From: Betaproteobacteria bacterium HGW-Betaproteobacteria-9
Lineage (GTDB): Bacteria > Pseudomonadota > Gammaproteobacteria > Burkholderiales > Burkholderiaceae_C
NCBI GenBank assembly: GCA_002842215.1
Contig: PHCC01000023.1
Coordinates: forward strand, 80,939-144,938
Reading direction: 5' to 3'
DNA: 64,000 nt
In this document: in pieces, positions 42,801-51,966 of the stretch
How positions within the stretch are numbered: the stretch's first letter is position 1
Layout: each line of letters begins with the position of its first letter
Made by a program: the position numbers and the translations under genes
The notes under the pieces: model-generated
What the model was told of the DNA's origin: nothing
Seen by the model: the letters and a program-made list of their open reading frames with translations, nothing else
Database searches by the model: none

Positions 42801-43544
42801 TCAAGGCCGCACAGTTTTCGCTGTGCGGCCTTTTTGTTTTTCAGCGGCTTGCTCCGCCGCATCCGTCCCTGCAAGGGCCAGCTCTTCCTTCAGCACCTGC
42901 TGGTAGATGCGCGGCAGCTGGCGGCTCATGCTGTTGGTCTCGATGCCGTAGCCCAGGCTGGTCCAGGTGCCGGAGAGCCGGCGCAACACCGGCTGCACGC
43001 GGCCCTGGCGCAACTGGGTCGACAGGTTGCCCCAGCGCCCTTCGGACAGCCAGGCGTGCACCACCAGGTCCTGGTATTCGGGCGCAAAACTCAGTCCGGT
43101 GGCATCCAGCGGGTCGTCGGTGCGTTGCGGGTGGTAGCGGGCAGCCAGTTCGAGCCAGGTGCTGTAGAGCAGCTGGTATCGCCCGGCGGCCGTGGAGCAG
43201 TTGCCCCGGTTGGGCCCTTGCCCGATGGATTCGCATCGGTTGGGGTGCACGTCCAGCGTCCACACATAGTCGTGCCCGTACATCACGTGGTAAGGCCGCA
43301 GCACGTTGGACTCGCTCGCCGAGATGGTGCGCATCAACGCCCGCAGGTAGGGGTCACCGCCGGACATGACCAGGGGCTGCGTGCCCGGGATCAGCAGCAG
43401 GGGCCGCCACCACCAGAGCAGCAGCAGCATGAGCACCACGGCGCCCGCCGTGAGGGCCAGGCGCGAGCGCAGGGGCGAATCCCAGAACCCCGATGGCGGG
43501 ACGTCAGCAGGGGCGTCGGACCGATCCGGTGGCAATGAACTCAT
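42801..43544 (-). CDS. Lysozyme/muramidase-like membrane-anchored protein
   Basis: 247 residues. An N-terminal transmembrane helix (about 30-50, LALTAGAVVLMLLLLWWWRPL) precedes a domain resembling phage-type muramidases: TISASESNVLRPYHVMYG (catalytic Glu region), AAGRYQLLYSTW and FAPEYQDLVVHAWLSEG. It is not clearly active, and could be a chromosomal relic of a lysozyme. Its last residues are encoded inside the terminator hairpin at 42805-42835. Confidence 0.75.
   Translation of the reverse strand: MSSLPPDRSDAPADVPPSGFWDSPLRSRLALTAGAVVLMLLLLWWWRPLLLIPGTQPLVMSGGDPYLRALMRTISASESNVLRPYHVMYGHDYVWTLDVHPNRCESIGQGPNRGNCSTAAGRYQLLYSTWLELAARYHPQRTDDPLDATGLSFAPEYQDLVVHAWLSEGRWGNLSTQLRQGRVQPVLRRLSGTWTSLGYGIETNSMSRQLPRIYQQVLKEELALAGTDAAEQAAEKQKGRTAKTVRP
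42805..42835 (+). terminator. Terminator duplicated next to the right element end
   Basis: GGCCGCACAG/CTGTGCGGCC perfect 10-bp stem, TTTTCG loop, then TTTTT. It is the chromosomal copy of the hairpin that follows tRNA-Leu. Confidence 0.85.
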
Positions 43545-43666
43545 GGTGCAAACACAACGTGGCGGCGCTGAAGTAACCCGCGGGACGTCATGTCCGGCAG
43601 GAAGAGGGGTCGACGGTCAGCTGACACAATCCAGGGCATTGTCCAACAACGCCACCCCGACTTGCC

Positions 43667-44641
43667 ATGCTGCTGCCATCGCTTGCCATCCTTGCCGGAC
43701 TGTTGCTTCTCGTGTGGAGCGCCGACCGCTTCGTGGCCGGCGCTTCGGCCACCGCCCAGCACTTTGCCGTGCCCCCGCTGCTGGTCGGCATGCTGATCGT
43801 CGGCTTCGGTACCTCGGCACCCGAGATGGTGGTGTCGGTGCTGGCGGCTTCGCAGGGCAACCCCGGGCTCGCGTTGGGCAACGCCTGGGGCTCCAACATC
43901 GTCAACATGGCGCTGATCCTGGGCATCACGGCGCTGATCGCGCCGATCCTGGTGCGCTCGGTCATCCTGCGCAAGGAGCTGCCAATCCTGATCGCGGTCA
44001 CCGCACTGTCCGCGCTCCTGGTGTGGGACGGTGTGCTGTCGCGGCTCGACGCCGCGGTGTTGCTGCTGGTGTTTGGCACGCTGGTGACCTGGTCCATCGT
44101 CGAGGCCCGCGCCGGCGGCGGGGACACGCTGGCCACGGAGACGGCCACCGAGCTGCAGGCCCATGCGATGCCGCTGCGGCGCGCGCTGCTGTGGCTGGGT
44201 GTGGGTCTGCTGCTGCTGGTGGGCAGTTCACGCTTGCTGGTCTGGGGTGCGGTGTCGATCGCACAGTCGCTGGGCGTGAGCGACCTGATCATCGGCCTGA
44301 CGGTGGTGGCGATAGGCACCTCGTTGCCCGAGCTGGCGTCGTGCGTGGCGGCGGCGCGCAAGGGCGAGCACGACATCGCGCTGGGCAACGTGCTGGGGTC
44401 GGGTCTCTTCAACACGCTGGCGGTGGTGGGGCTGGCGGGTGTGATCGCGCCGATGGACATCGGCACCGACGTGCTCACGCGCGACCTGCCGATGATGGCC
44501 GGCCTGACCGTGCTGCTATTCGCCATGGGCTGGGGCTTCCGCGGCCCCGGGCGCATCAACCGGCTGGAGGCGCTGGTGCTGCTGGCCCTGTATGTGGGAT
44601 ACACCGGCTGGCTGCTGGCCTCCATGACGCCCGGCGCCTGA
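43667..44641 (+). CDS. Calcium/sodium antiporter (CaCA family)
   Basis: 324 residues with about ten transmembrane helices. The two inverted alpha repeats are clear: GFGTSAPEMVVSV...GNAWGSNIVN near 48-80 and AIGTSLPELASC...GNVLGSGLFN near 215-250; Glu and Asn of each are retained. It exchanges cations across the inner membrane. Its stop codon abuts the stop of the convergent next gene exactly. Confidence 0.9.
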   Translation: MLLPSLAILAGLLLLVWSADRFVAGASATAQHFAVPPLLVGMLIVGFGTSAPEMVVSVLAASQGNPGLALGNAWGSNIVNMALILGITALIAPILVRSVILRKELPILIAVTALSALLVWDGVLSRLDAAVLLLVFGTLVTWSIVEARAGGGDTLATETATELQAHAMPLRRALLWLGVGLLLLVGSSRLLVWGAVSIAQSLGVSDLIIGLTVVAIGTSLPELASCVAAARKGEHDIALGNVLGSGLFNTLAVVGLAGVIAPMDIGTDVLTRDLPMMAGLTVLLFAMGWGFRGPGRINRLEALVLLALYVGYTGWLLASMTPGA

Positions 44642-45562
44642 TCAGGCCCGCAGGCCTTCGGCCACCGTGGGGTAGCGCAGGCGCAGGCCCAGTTCGGTTT
44701 TCATGCGCTGGTTGTGCAGCCGGCGCGACTCGCTCATGAAGCTCAGCAACATGAGCGGCAGTTGGTCACCCGCGGCATTGCGCGCGATGCGCGGCGGACG
44801 GGGCAGACCATACAGATCGGCCGCGAGATCGAAGTAGTCGCCCATTTTCAGATCGGTGTCGTCACTCACGTTGACGTTGCGCTGCGGCTGCCCGCGCCAC
44901 AGCGCCAGCACACAGGCCCGCGCGAGATCGTCGGCGTGGATGTGGTTCGTGAAAACGTCGTCTTCGGCGCGCAGCACCGGCGTGCCGCGCAGCAGGCGCT
45001 CGCGCGGCGTTCCACCCTCGCGGTCGGGCGCGTAGATGCCGGGGATGCGCAGCACGCTGGTGCGCACGCCGGTGGCGCGGCCGAGCCAGTGCACCGCCGC
45101 CTCGGCGTCGACCCGCCGCCAGGCGCGCGGCGTGAGCGGCTGGGCCGGGGTGGCCTCGCTCACCCATTGCCCTTGCCGGTCGCCGTAAACCCCGCTGGTG
45201 GAGCCATAGACCAGCGATACGGGCAACGAGCGCTGCGCCAAGGCCCGCACCAGCGACCGGGTGCGGGTGTCCAGCCGCCAGTCGGGCGATTCACCCGCGG
45301 GTGGCGGCGCGAGGTGCAGCACACGGGTGGCCAGTCCGGCCAGTCGGCCCAGGCTGCGGGCGTCGTCCAGGTTGCCCGGCAAGGGGGTGATGCCCTGCGC
45401 GCGCAGCCCAGCCGCGCTCCCGGGTGTCGATGTGAGGGCGAGCAGCCGCACACGGCGGCCGCCACCCAGCACGCAGGCCGCGCGCTGACCCACGTCGCCA
45501 CAGCCAATGATCAGCACCCGCTCACGCCGAAAGCGTGCGGGCAAAGCGCCCAGAAGGCTCAT
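44642..45562 (-). CDS. SDR-family NAD-dependent epimerase/dehydratase
   Basis: 306 residues from the ATG at 45562. The Rossmann motif is RVLIIGCGDVGQ near residue 15 and the YGSTSGVYGD region near residue 120 holds the catalytic Ser/Tyr. YeeZ-like proteins of this type have unknown substrate. Its start is 82 bp from the divergent reductase gene. Confidence 0.8.
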   Translation of the reverse strand: MSLLGALPARFRRERVLIIGCGDVGQRAACVLGGGRRVRLLALTSTPGSAAGLRAQGITPLPGNLDDARSLGRLAGLATRVLHLAPPPAGESPDWRLDTRTRSLVRALAQRSLPVSLVYGSTSGVYGDRQGQWVSEATPAQPLTPRAWRRVDAEAAVHWLGRATGVRTSVLRIPGIYAPDREGGTPRERLLRGTPVLRAEDDVFTNHIHADDLARACVLALWRGQPQRNVNVSDDTDLKMGDYFDLAADLYGLPRPPRIARNAAGDQLPLMLLSFMSESRRLHNQRMKTELGLRLRYPTVAEGLRA

Positions 45563-45644
45563 GCGATTTCCAGATTTGCGACAATGTTCGATTGCTTTTG
45601 TGTCGAGACACACCAAGGCGTCCCAACCACCACTCGCCGCCAGT

Positions 45645-46676
45645 ATGACATTCACCATCACCATCGAACCCAGCGGGCGCAGCTTCACGGCAGAGCCCAC
45701 CGAGGCCATCCTGGCCGCGGGCATCCGACAAGGCATCGGTCTGCCGTATGGCTGCAAGGACGGCGCCTGCGGATCGTGCAAATGCAAAGTGGTCAGCGGC
45801 CAGATCACCCATGGCCCCCACCAGGCCAAAGCCTTGAGCGCCGAAGAAGAAGCCGCCGGCTATGCGCTGACCTGCTGCGGCGTGGCCCACAGCGACGTGG
45901 TGCTGGAATCGCGCCAGGTCACCGAAGCGGGGGCGTTCCCGATCAAGAAGATGCCGGTGCGCGTGAACCGGCTCGATCGCGCTTCGCACGATGTGATCGT
46001 GATGCACCTGCAATTGCCAGCGTCCGACACCTTCCAGTACCACGCGGGCCAGTACATCGAGTTCCTGCTGCGCGACGGCGACCGCCGCAGCTATTCCATG
46101 GCCAACGCGCCGCACACGCAGGCGGGCCAGCCGGCGATGGAACTGCACCTGCGCCACATGCCGGGGGGCAAGTTCACCGACCACGTGTTCGGCGCCATGA
46201 AGGAAAAAGACATCCTGCGCATCGAAGGGCCTTACGGCAGCTTCTACCTGCGGGAAGACAGCGACAAGCCGGTGATCCTGCTGGCGTCGGGCACCGGTTT
46301 TGCGCCCATCAAGGCCATCCTCCAGCACATGCATTTCAAGGGCATCCAGCGCCCGACCACCGTGTACTGGGGAGGCCGTCGGCCCGCCGATCTGTACCAC
46401 CACGACTGGCTGCTGGCCCAGGCCGCTGCGATGCCCAACCTGCACTATGTGCCGGTGATCTCCGATGCGTTGCCCGAAGACGGCTGGAGCGGGCGCACCG
46501 GCTTTGTGCACCTCGCGGTGCTGCAGGACTTCCCCGACCTGTCGGGCCACCAGATCTATGCCTGCGGCGCGCCCATCGTGGTCGAGTCGGCGCGCGCCCA
46601 GTACAGCGCCCAGGCCGGCCTGCCACCGGAGGAGTTCTACGCCGACTCGTTCACCAGCGCCGCCGACAAGCTGTGA
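45645..46676 (+). CDS. CDP-6-deoxy-delta-3,4-glucoseen reductase-like Fe-S/flavin reductase (AscD-like)
   Basis: 343 residues from the ATG at 45645. The N-terminal plant-type 2Fe-2S domain has CKDGACGSCKCK and a CC (about 80); the FAD part has RRSYSMAN; the NAD domain has ASGTGFAPI. The layout matches phenol hydroxylase-type reductases and the AscD reductase. Without sugar genes nearby, the name is only a family label; it may be an oxygenase reductase. Confidence 0.85.
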   Translation: MTFTITIEPSGRSFTAEPTEAILAAGIRQGIGLPYGCKDGACGSCKCKVVSGQITHGPHQAKALSAEEEAAGYALTCCGVAHSDVVLESRQVTEAGAFPIKKMPVRVNRLDRASHDVIVMHLQLPASDTFQYHAGQYIEFLLRDGDRRSYSMANAPHTQAGQPAMELHLRHMPGGKFTDHVFGAMKEKDILRIEGPYGSFYLREDSDKPVILLASGTGFAPIKAILQHMHFKGIQRPTTVYWGGRRPADLYHHDWLLAQAAAMPNLHYVPVISDALPEDGWSGRTGFVHLAVLQDFPDLSGHQIYACGAPIVVESARAQYSAQAGLPPEEFYADSFTSAADKL

Positions 46677-46722
46677 CCACCGCTTTCAACCCGTTCCAAC
46701 AACAACCCCAGGAGACCGCCCC

Positions 46723-47697
46723 ATGTTGAACCGCCGCCACCTCGTCACCACCGTTGCTCTGGCCACGTCCGCGCTGATGCTGCCTGCGCTGGGACGGGCC
46801 CAGAGCACCACCCGCATCGTCGTGCCGTTCGGCGCCGGAGGCCCGATCGACCAGACCGCGCGCGTGCTGGCCGAAGCCGTGAAAGGCTCGCTGGGCACGG
46901 TGATCGTGGAGAACCGGCCCGGCGCGGGCGGCAACATCGGCGTGAGCGCTGTGGCCAAGGCGGCGCCCGATGGTCTGACCATCGGCATCGCCACGACAGC
47001 GTCGCACGGCATCAATCCGTGGCTGTTCAGCAAGCTGCCCTACGATCCGGTGAAGGATTTCGCACCGGTCACGCAAATGCTGCGCGTGCCCAACGTGCTG
47101 GTGATGAACGCCGAAACCGCCCAGCGGCTGAACATCAACACCCTGCCCGACCTGATCCGCTACGCCAAGGCCAACCCGGCGAAGCTGAACTATGGCTCGG
47201 GTGGCAACGGCAGCGCCGGCCACCTGGCCGGCGAGATGTTCAAGAACCAGGCGGGCGTGTTCGCGGTGCACATCCCCTACAACGGTGGCAACCCGGCCCA
47301 GCTCGGCCTGCTCTCCGGTCAGGTGGACTTCAACTTCGACAACCTGGCCACGGCATCCGCCAACATCCGAGCGGGCAAGCTCAAGGCACTGGCCGTCACC
47401 ACCACACAGCGCACGGCCACCATGCCCGACGTGCCCACGGTTGCCGAAACCCTGCCCGGCTTCAGCATCGACACATGGTGGGGTCTGGTGGTGCCGGCGG
47501 CCACACCTGCCGACACGGTGCGCAAGCTCAACGCGGCGTTCACCCAGGCGCTGCAAAGCCCGGAAGTGAAGTCCCGCTTTGCGCTGTTGATGGCCGAACC
47601 GGCACCCAGCAGCCCGGAACAGTTCGGCCAGTTCATGAATGCCGAGCGAACCAAGTACGAGCGGGTCGTCAAGCTCAGCGGCGCCAAGGTGGACTGA
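46723..47697 (+). CDS. Bug/TctC-family periplasmic substrate-binding protein
   Basis: 324 residues, start at 46723 with AGGAG upstream. Signal peptide ends near GRAQ|S. The family pattern is seen: RIVVPFGAGGPIDQTAR, VENRPGAGGNIG, MLRVPNVLVM, GSGGNGSAGHLAGEMFK and DVPTVAETLPGF. Such receptors bind carboxylates for tripartite carriers; no TctAB genes are nearby, as is common in Burkholderiales. Ligand unknown. Confidence 0.92.
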   Translation: MLNRRHLVTTVALATSALMLPALGRAQSTTRIVVPFGAGGPIDQTARVLAEAVKGSLGTVIVENRPGAGGNIGVSAVAKAAPDGLTIGIATTASHGINPWLFSKLPYDPVKDFAPVTQMLRVPNVLVMNAETAQRLNINTLPDLIRYAKANPAKLNYGSGGNGSAGHLAGEMFKNQAGVFAVHIPYNGGNPAQLGLLSGQVDFNFDNLATASANIRAGKLKALAVTTTQRTATMPDVPTVAETLPGFSIDTWWGLVVPAATPADTVRKLNAAFTQALQSPEVKSRFALLMAEPAPSSPEQFGQFMNAERTKYERVVKLSGAKVD

Positions 47698-47721
47698 GGC
47701 GCCCACTCAGCGAGGCATTTC

Positions 47722-47826
47722 ATACCGGTTTGCGTTCGAAGTGAGAACAAGGCGCGAAGCCGCAGACAGTGCTCGAGCACGGCAAGGCTGCGCAACGAAG
47801 TTATCGCTTTAAAGGCAAAACGGTAT
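47722..47826. repeat. 105-bp hairpin-like element with terminal inverted repeats
   Basis: ATACCGGTTTGC (47722-47733) and GCAAAACGGTAT (47815-47826) are inverted copies with one mismatch. The centre, at 47774-47775, is the perfect palindrome GTGCTCGAGCAC (47769-47780). Its right end coincides with the stop codon of the DUF4410 gene. One copy only is seen here. Confidence 0.7.
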
Positions 47827-48383
47827 CAGCGCTTGATGAGCGCCAAGGCCTCCGCAAGCTCTTCGGTTGCCTCTCCCAGTGTCTCGGCCGCGTCTTCGTA
47901 GAAATCGCCACCGAAGGCGCCCCCGCGTTTGCTGTCGCTTTCCTGCTTCGATGCGACCACCTTGCCAGAGCTGGCGTCTGTCGCCTCCAGAGAGATGTCG
48001 ACCGTGGCTTTGCCCGCGCCCACAATGCCGCCGACCCAACGCAAAGCCCGATTCCCCGGGTCGTAACTGAGCTTGGCCTGAACCACGACGGCGCCTTCGC
48101 GCTGACCGGGTTGTTCGCTCAACACCTCAAGGCCACTCTCTTTGAGCGCTTCCTGGATCACGCCGGGCAGGCTCTTTTCAAAAGCCCGTTTGTCCTGGAC
48201 TCGGTTGTCGTCTGGATCCTTGTCCAGCAAGGTGACCGAGATCGGCGAGACGTAGGCGTGGGTGTACTTGCTCGGCACCTCCGGTACCGACGAAGAATCC
48301 GACTTGTCAGGACTTGAACCACAGGCGGCCAGCACCACAGGCAACAGCCCCCATGCGGCGGCGTGAACGATTGAACGAAACAT
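47826..48383 (-). CDS. DUF4410 family lipoprotein
   Basis: 185 residues from the ATG at 48383, with AGGGAG upstream. Lipobox VVLAAC at about 16-21. The mature part matches DUF4410 (YTHAYVSPISVTLLDKDPDD, KSLPGVIQEALKESG, VVVQAKLSYDPGNRALRW, AKTVDISL-type strands). The role is unknown. Its stop overlaps the end of the hairpin-like element by one base. Confidence 0.75.
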   Translation of the reverse strand: MFRSIVHAAAWGLLPVVLAACGSSPDKSDSSSVPEVPSKYTHAYVSPISVTLLDKDPDDNRVQDKRAFEKSLPGVIQEALKESGLEVLSEQPGQREGAVVVQAKLSYDPGNRALRWVGGIVGAGKATVDISLEATDASSGKVVASKQESDSKRGGAFGGDFYEDAAETLGEATEELAEALALIKR

Positions 48384-48400
48384 CAGCAACTCCCTGAAAT

Positions 48401-48423
48401 AAAAAAGCACCCCCTGTGGGTGC
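48401..48423 (-). terminator. Terminator downstream of sco1
   Basis: On the minus strand GCACCC-ACAGG-GGGTGC followed by TTTTTT. It is placed after the sco1 stop at 48468. Confidence 0.75.
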
Positions 48424-48467
48424 CCGGGAGGATTCTACTGACGGCAGACAGATGGCCTCGAGGAGGC

Positions 48468-49079
48468 TCAGCGCGCCTCGTCCAGCAGCTTCTTCACATC
48501 ATCGGCCAGGGCCTGCGCGCCGCTGCCGTAGCGGTGGTACAGGCGGATGCGGCCTTGCGTGTCGTACACGTAGCTGCCCGCCGAATGGTCCATGGTGTAG
48601 CTGGTCGGGGTCTTGCCGTCGACCTTCTTGTAATAGACCTTGTAGCTCTTGGCCAGATCGGGCAGCGCCTCGGGTGCGGTGTAGAGCGCGAGGAAGCTGG
48701 GGTCGAAGCTGGCCATGTAGGCCTTCATCACCTCGGGGGTGTCGCGCTCGGGGTCGACGCTGATGAACAGGCCCTGAAGCCGCTCGCCATCCGCGCCAAG
48801 CAGCTGCCGGGCTTGCGCCAGTTCGCCGAGTGATGTGGGGCACACATCAGGGCACTGCGTGAACCCGAAGAAGACCACCACCGCCTTGCCCTTGAAGTCG
48901 GCCAGCGTGCGGGCCTGCCCATTGTGGTCGGTGAGCGAAAAACCGGTGGCGTAATCGGCGCCGGTGATGTCGATGCCCGAGAAACCCGTGGCGGTGGCGT
49001 CGGCGGGTTTGTCGGAACAACCCGCCAACATGGCCGCGGACAGGCCAGCCAGCAGAAGGAAACGGCGAACGGAATTCAT
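48468..49079 (-). CDS. SCO1/SenC copper chaperone
   Basis: 203 residues from the ATG at 49079. A lipoprotein-type signal ([12 protein letters not shown]) is followed by the thioredoxin-like domain with CPDVCP and the distal His in TMDHSAG. It delivers copper to the CuA site of cytochrome oxidase. It overlaps the ctaB stop by four bases. Confidence 0.9.
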   Translation of the reverse strand: MNSVRRFLLLAGLSAAMLAGCSDKPADATATGFSGIDITGADYATGFSLTDHNGQARTLADFKGKAVVVFFGFTQCPDVCPTSLGELAQARQLLGADGERLQGLFISVDPERDTPEVMKAYMASFDPSFLALYTAPEALPDLAKSYKVYYKKVDGKTPTSYTMDHSAGSYVYDTQGRIRLYHRYGSGAQALADDVKKLLDEAR

Positions 49080-49984
49080 GGCAGATAGTGATCTATGAGA
49101 AGTGCTGCGAACAGCAGCGACAGGTGGATCAGCGAGAAGCGGAAGGTCTTGCGCGCCAGCGTATCCGAATACTCCCGCCAGAGCGCAAACGCGTAGCCCG
49201 AGAACCCGATGCTCAACACGACGGCCACCGCCAGGTAGAACCAGCCGCTCATGCGCATCACGAAGGGCATGAGGCAGGCGGCAAACAGCACAAACGTGTA
49301 GAGCAGTATTTGCAGCCGGGTGAAGTCCGACCCGTGCGTGACCGGCAGCATGGGCAGGCCGGACTTGCGGTAGTCCTCGACGCGGTAGAGCGCCAGCGCC
49401 CAGAAATGCGGCGGCGTCCAGAGAAAGATGATGAGGAAGAGGATGAGCGCCTCGGGCGAGACCACGCCGGTCATCGCGGCCCAGCCCAGCACCGGTGGCA
49501 TGGCGCCCGACGCGCCGCCGATCACGATGTTCTGCGGCGTCAGCGGTTTGAGGATCACGGTGTAGATCACCGCATAGCCCACAAAGGTGGCGAAGGTCAG
49601 CCACATGGTGAGCGGGTTCACGAGGAAGTACAGGATGGCCGAACCCAGCGCGCACAGCACCGCCGAGAACGTGAGCGTCTGCGCGTTGGAGAGCTCACCC
49701 TTGGCGGTGGGCCGCCAGGCGGTGCGCCGCATCTTGGCGTCGATCTGCTGTTCGACCACGCAGTTGAAAGCCGCGGCCGCGCCAGCCACGAGCCAGATGC
49801 CGAACGAGGCGATGGCAGCCAGCTGCACCTGCTGCCAGGACGGCACACCGGGCACGGCCAGCACCATGCCGATCAGGGCGCAGAAAACGATGAGCTGGAT
49901 CACGCGCGGCTTGGTCAGCGCGTGGAACTGGCGCCAGACCGGGGTCGGCAGGGCGGTTGCAGGAGTGGTGGGCGCGGTGCTCAT
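49076..49984 (-). CDS. ctaB: Protoheme IX farnesyltransferase (heme O synthase)
   Basis: 302 residues from the ATG at 49984, which shares a base with the ctaA stop. Prenyltransferase motifs are [22 protein letters not shown] (substrate loop) and [21 protein letters not shown] (in parts); nine helices. It adds farnesyl to haem b, making haem O for ctaA. Also known as cyoE. Confidence 0.93.
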   Translation of the reverse strand: MSTAPTTPATALPTPVWRQFHALTKPRVIQLIVFCALIGMVLAVPGVPSWQQVQLAAIASFGIWLVAGAAAAFNCVVEQQIDAKMRRTAWRPTAKGELSNAQTLTFSAVLCALGSAILYFLVNPLTMWLTFATFVGYAVIYTVILKPLTPQNIVIGGASGAMPPVLGWAAMTGVVSPEALILFLIIFLWTPPHFWALALYRVEDYRKSGLPMLPVTHGSDFTRLQILLYTFVLFAACLMPFVMRMSGWFYLAVAVVLSIGFSGYAFALWREYSDTLARKTFRFSLIHLSLLFAALLIDHYLP

Positions 49985-51135
49985 CAGGTCGGTCGGGAAA
50001 CGTTGAATGGGGAAGCGCTCACGGTGTGCACCGCGTTGCGGGTGCCAGAGAGGGCACCGGTCATGACGATCACGAGGGCTGCGGCTCCGCCGGTGTGGCC
50101 GACCGCCGCCAGCAGCGGCCAGTCGAGCACCACATTGGCCAACCCGCTGAGCAACTGCAGGCCCGCCAGCGCCAGCAGGGTGCGCGCCGTGCCGCGCAGG
50201 GCCGGCACCGCCCAGAGCCGCCACGCAAGCCAGCCCAGGGCCGCCAGCACCGCGTAGGCGGTGAGGCGGTGCACGTAGTGGATGGCGGTCAGCGCAGCGA
50301 ACGGAATGGCTTCGCCCGAGCGGCTCAGCCCGAGCTCGCGCCAGAGCGAAAAACCTTCGCGCAGATCCATGCTGGGCCACCAACTGCCCTGGCAGGTGGG
50401 GAACTCGCTGCAGGCCAGCACGGCGTAATTGGTGCTCACCCAGCCGCCGAGCGCGATCTGCAGCCACAACAGCGCGAACACCAGACCCAGCGCGACCCGC
50501 GTGCTGTTGGGCAGGGCCACTCGCCCGGGGTGGGCAGGATCGGCCAGCGCGAAGCCCACGGCCTGCGCGCGCAGCAGGGCCAGCAGCGCCAGCCCGCCCA
50601 GCAGGTGCATGGTGACGATGGCAGGGAACAGTTTCATGGTGACGGTGAGCGCACCGAAGGCGCCCTGCAGGCAGACCCAGACGAGCGTGGCCAGCGGCCA
50701 CCAGAACGACACCGCCAGCCGCCGGCGCTCGACCCAGCTCACGCTGGCCAGCACCAGGATCAGCACCCCGACGGCGGTGGCCAGGTAGCGGTGGATCATC
50801 TCGATCCAGGCCTTGGAGAGCGTGACCGGCCCCGTCGGCATGGCTTCCTGCGCGGCCGCGATGGCGGCATTCGCGCCCACCGGACTCACGCTGCCGTAGC
50901 AGCCCGGCCAGTCGGGGCAGCCCAGGCCCGAATCGGTCAGGCGCGTGAAGGCACCGAAGAGCACCAAGTCGAAGGTGAGGAACAGGGTGATGAGTGTCAG
51001 CACGCGCAGGCGCTGCGCGGGCGCGGCATCGCGGTTGCGCAGCCACACCCAGGCCAGCGGCCCGAGCGCGAGCACCACGCCCAGCAGCATGATGCGGGCG
51101 ATGGGGGCGAAGTCGTACAGCGGCTGGGTGTCCAT
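49984..51135 (-). CDS. ctaA: Heme A synthase (COX15/CtaA)
   Basis: 383 residues from the ATG at 51135. Eight transmembrane helices with haem-ligand His in [34 protein letters not shown] and AVGHTGGA. Cys pair CPDWPGC and ACSEFPTC is periplasmic. It oxidises haem O to haem A for cytochrome aa3. Confidence 0.93.
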   Translation of the reverse strand: MDTQPLYDFAPIARIMLLGVVLALGPLAWVWLRNRDAAPAQRLRVLTLITLFLTFDLVLFGAFTRLTDSGLGCPDWPGCYGSVSPVGANAAIAAAQEAMPTGPVTLSKAWIEMIHRYLATAVGVLILVLASVSWVERRRLAVSFWWPLATLVWVCLQGAFGALTVTMKLFPAIVTMHLLGGLALLALLRAQAVGFALADPAHPGRVALPNSTRVALGLVFALLWLQIALGGWVSTNYAVLACSEFPTCQGSWWPSMDLREGFSLWRELGLSRSGEAIPFAALTAIHYVHRLTAYAVLAALGWLAWRLWAVPALRGTARTLLALAGLQLLSGLANVVLDWPLLAAVGHTGGAAALVIVMTGALSGTRNAVHTVSASPFNVSRPT

Positions 51136-51200
51136 CTCACGTATTCCTGAACAGCATGGATACAAGAGACAGGCCTGCGCAGGGAAGCCATCCAGAAACA

Positions 51201-51290
51201 CCGCGCAACCGGCTTTCCCGGGGCGCAGGTGTTGCCCCCCTCCCGCCGAAGGCGAGAGAGGGGGGTGACGCGAAGCGGCGCGGGGGGTGC
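51201..51290 (-). repeat. Gene-3'-end three-hairpin repeat, copy G (expanded loop)
   Basis: CCGGC..CCCCGG and the C/G hairpin is enlarged by a CTCCCGCCGAAGGCGAGAG insert, giving an extra stem. The tail GACGCGAAGCGGCGCGGGG is conserved. It abuts the stop of the Sco-like gene. Confidence 0.8.
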
Positions 51291-51291
51291 T

Positions 51292-51966
51292 TCACGGTCT
51301 TCCAGCCTTGTCCCAGAACGCGGAGGCGCGCAGCAGGCGATCCAGATCGCTCTTGGCCCGTTTGGGGTCCAACGGCGCGGGGAACCGCATCATCCAGTTG
51401 CCCAGCGGATCCACCAGGTACAGGTGGTCTTCCAGGCGCTGGCCCGGCGCTGGCTGCAGCCATTCGGCCAGTTGCTTGGCGTCCACCTGCAGCACCTGGG
51501 CGGCGGCTGTGGCCTGGCGCAAGGGGTCACCGAGATCGGCACCGCCCGTGCGCAGCCAGACCCAGTCCAGCCGGTCTTTCTCCTTGCCCAGGGTTTCGCG
51601 CAGCTGGCGTTGCAGATAGAGGTGTTGCTGACAGGCTTCATCGCAGGCGCTGTCGGCCACGCTGATGAGCAGCCACTGGTCCTTGAGCGCCGTCAGCGGT
51701 ACCGCCTGCCCCTGCGCATTGACGCCGGTGAACGCCGGCAAGGGACGCTGCGGCTGGATCAGCTCGCCATAGTTGCGGCGACCTTCCGGACGGATCACGT
51801 AATAGGTGACATACGAGGCGACCACAGGCGCTGCGCTCACGAGCAACAGGAGCAGCATCTTCCAGCGACCCGCGCGCGTGCTGGCGGCGGCCTGGGCGCT
51901 CGCCTGGTCCAGCTGGGGCAGGCTGTGCACGGTCAGCATCAACGGTTCATCGGGCTTCTGGGCCAT
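51292..51966 (-). CDS. Membrane-anchored Sco-like thioredoxin-fold protein of the oxidase cluster
   Basis: 224 residues from the ATG at 51966, 20 bases before the surf1 stop (ATG at 52011 also possible). One transmembrane helix (about 35-55) precedes a thioredoxin-like domain with a CDEAC motif at DSACDEACQQHL, the CxxxC spacing of Sco proteins. A distal His is not certain. It is placed between surf1 and ctaA, where Burkholderiales carry an unnamed membrane protein; a copper or thiol role in oxidase assembly is inferred. Confidence 0.7.
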   Translation of the reverse strand: MAQKPDEPLMLTVHSLPQLDQASAQAAASTRAGRWKMLLLLLVSAAPVVASYVTYYVIRPEGRRNYGELIQPQRPLPAFTGVNAQGQAVPLTALKDQWLLISVADSACDEACQQHLYLQRQLRETLGKEKDRLDWVWLRTGGADLGDPLRQATAAAQVLQVDAKQLAEWLQPAPGQRLEDHLYLVDPLGNWMMRFPAPLDPKRAKSDLDRLLRASAFWDKAGRP

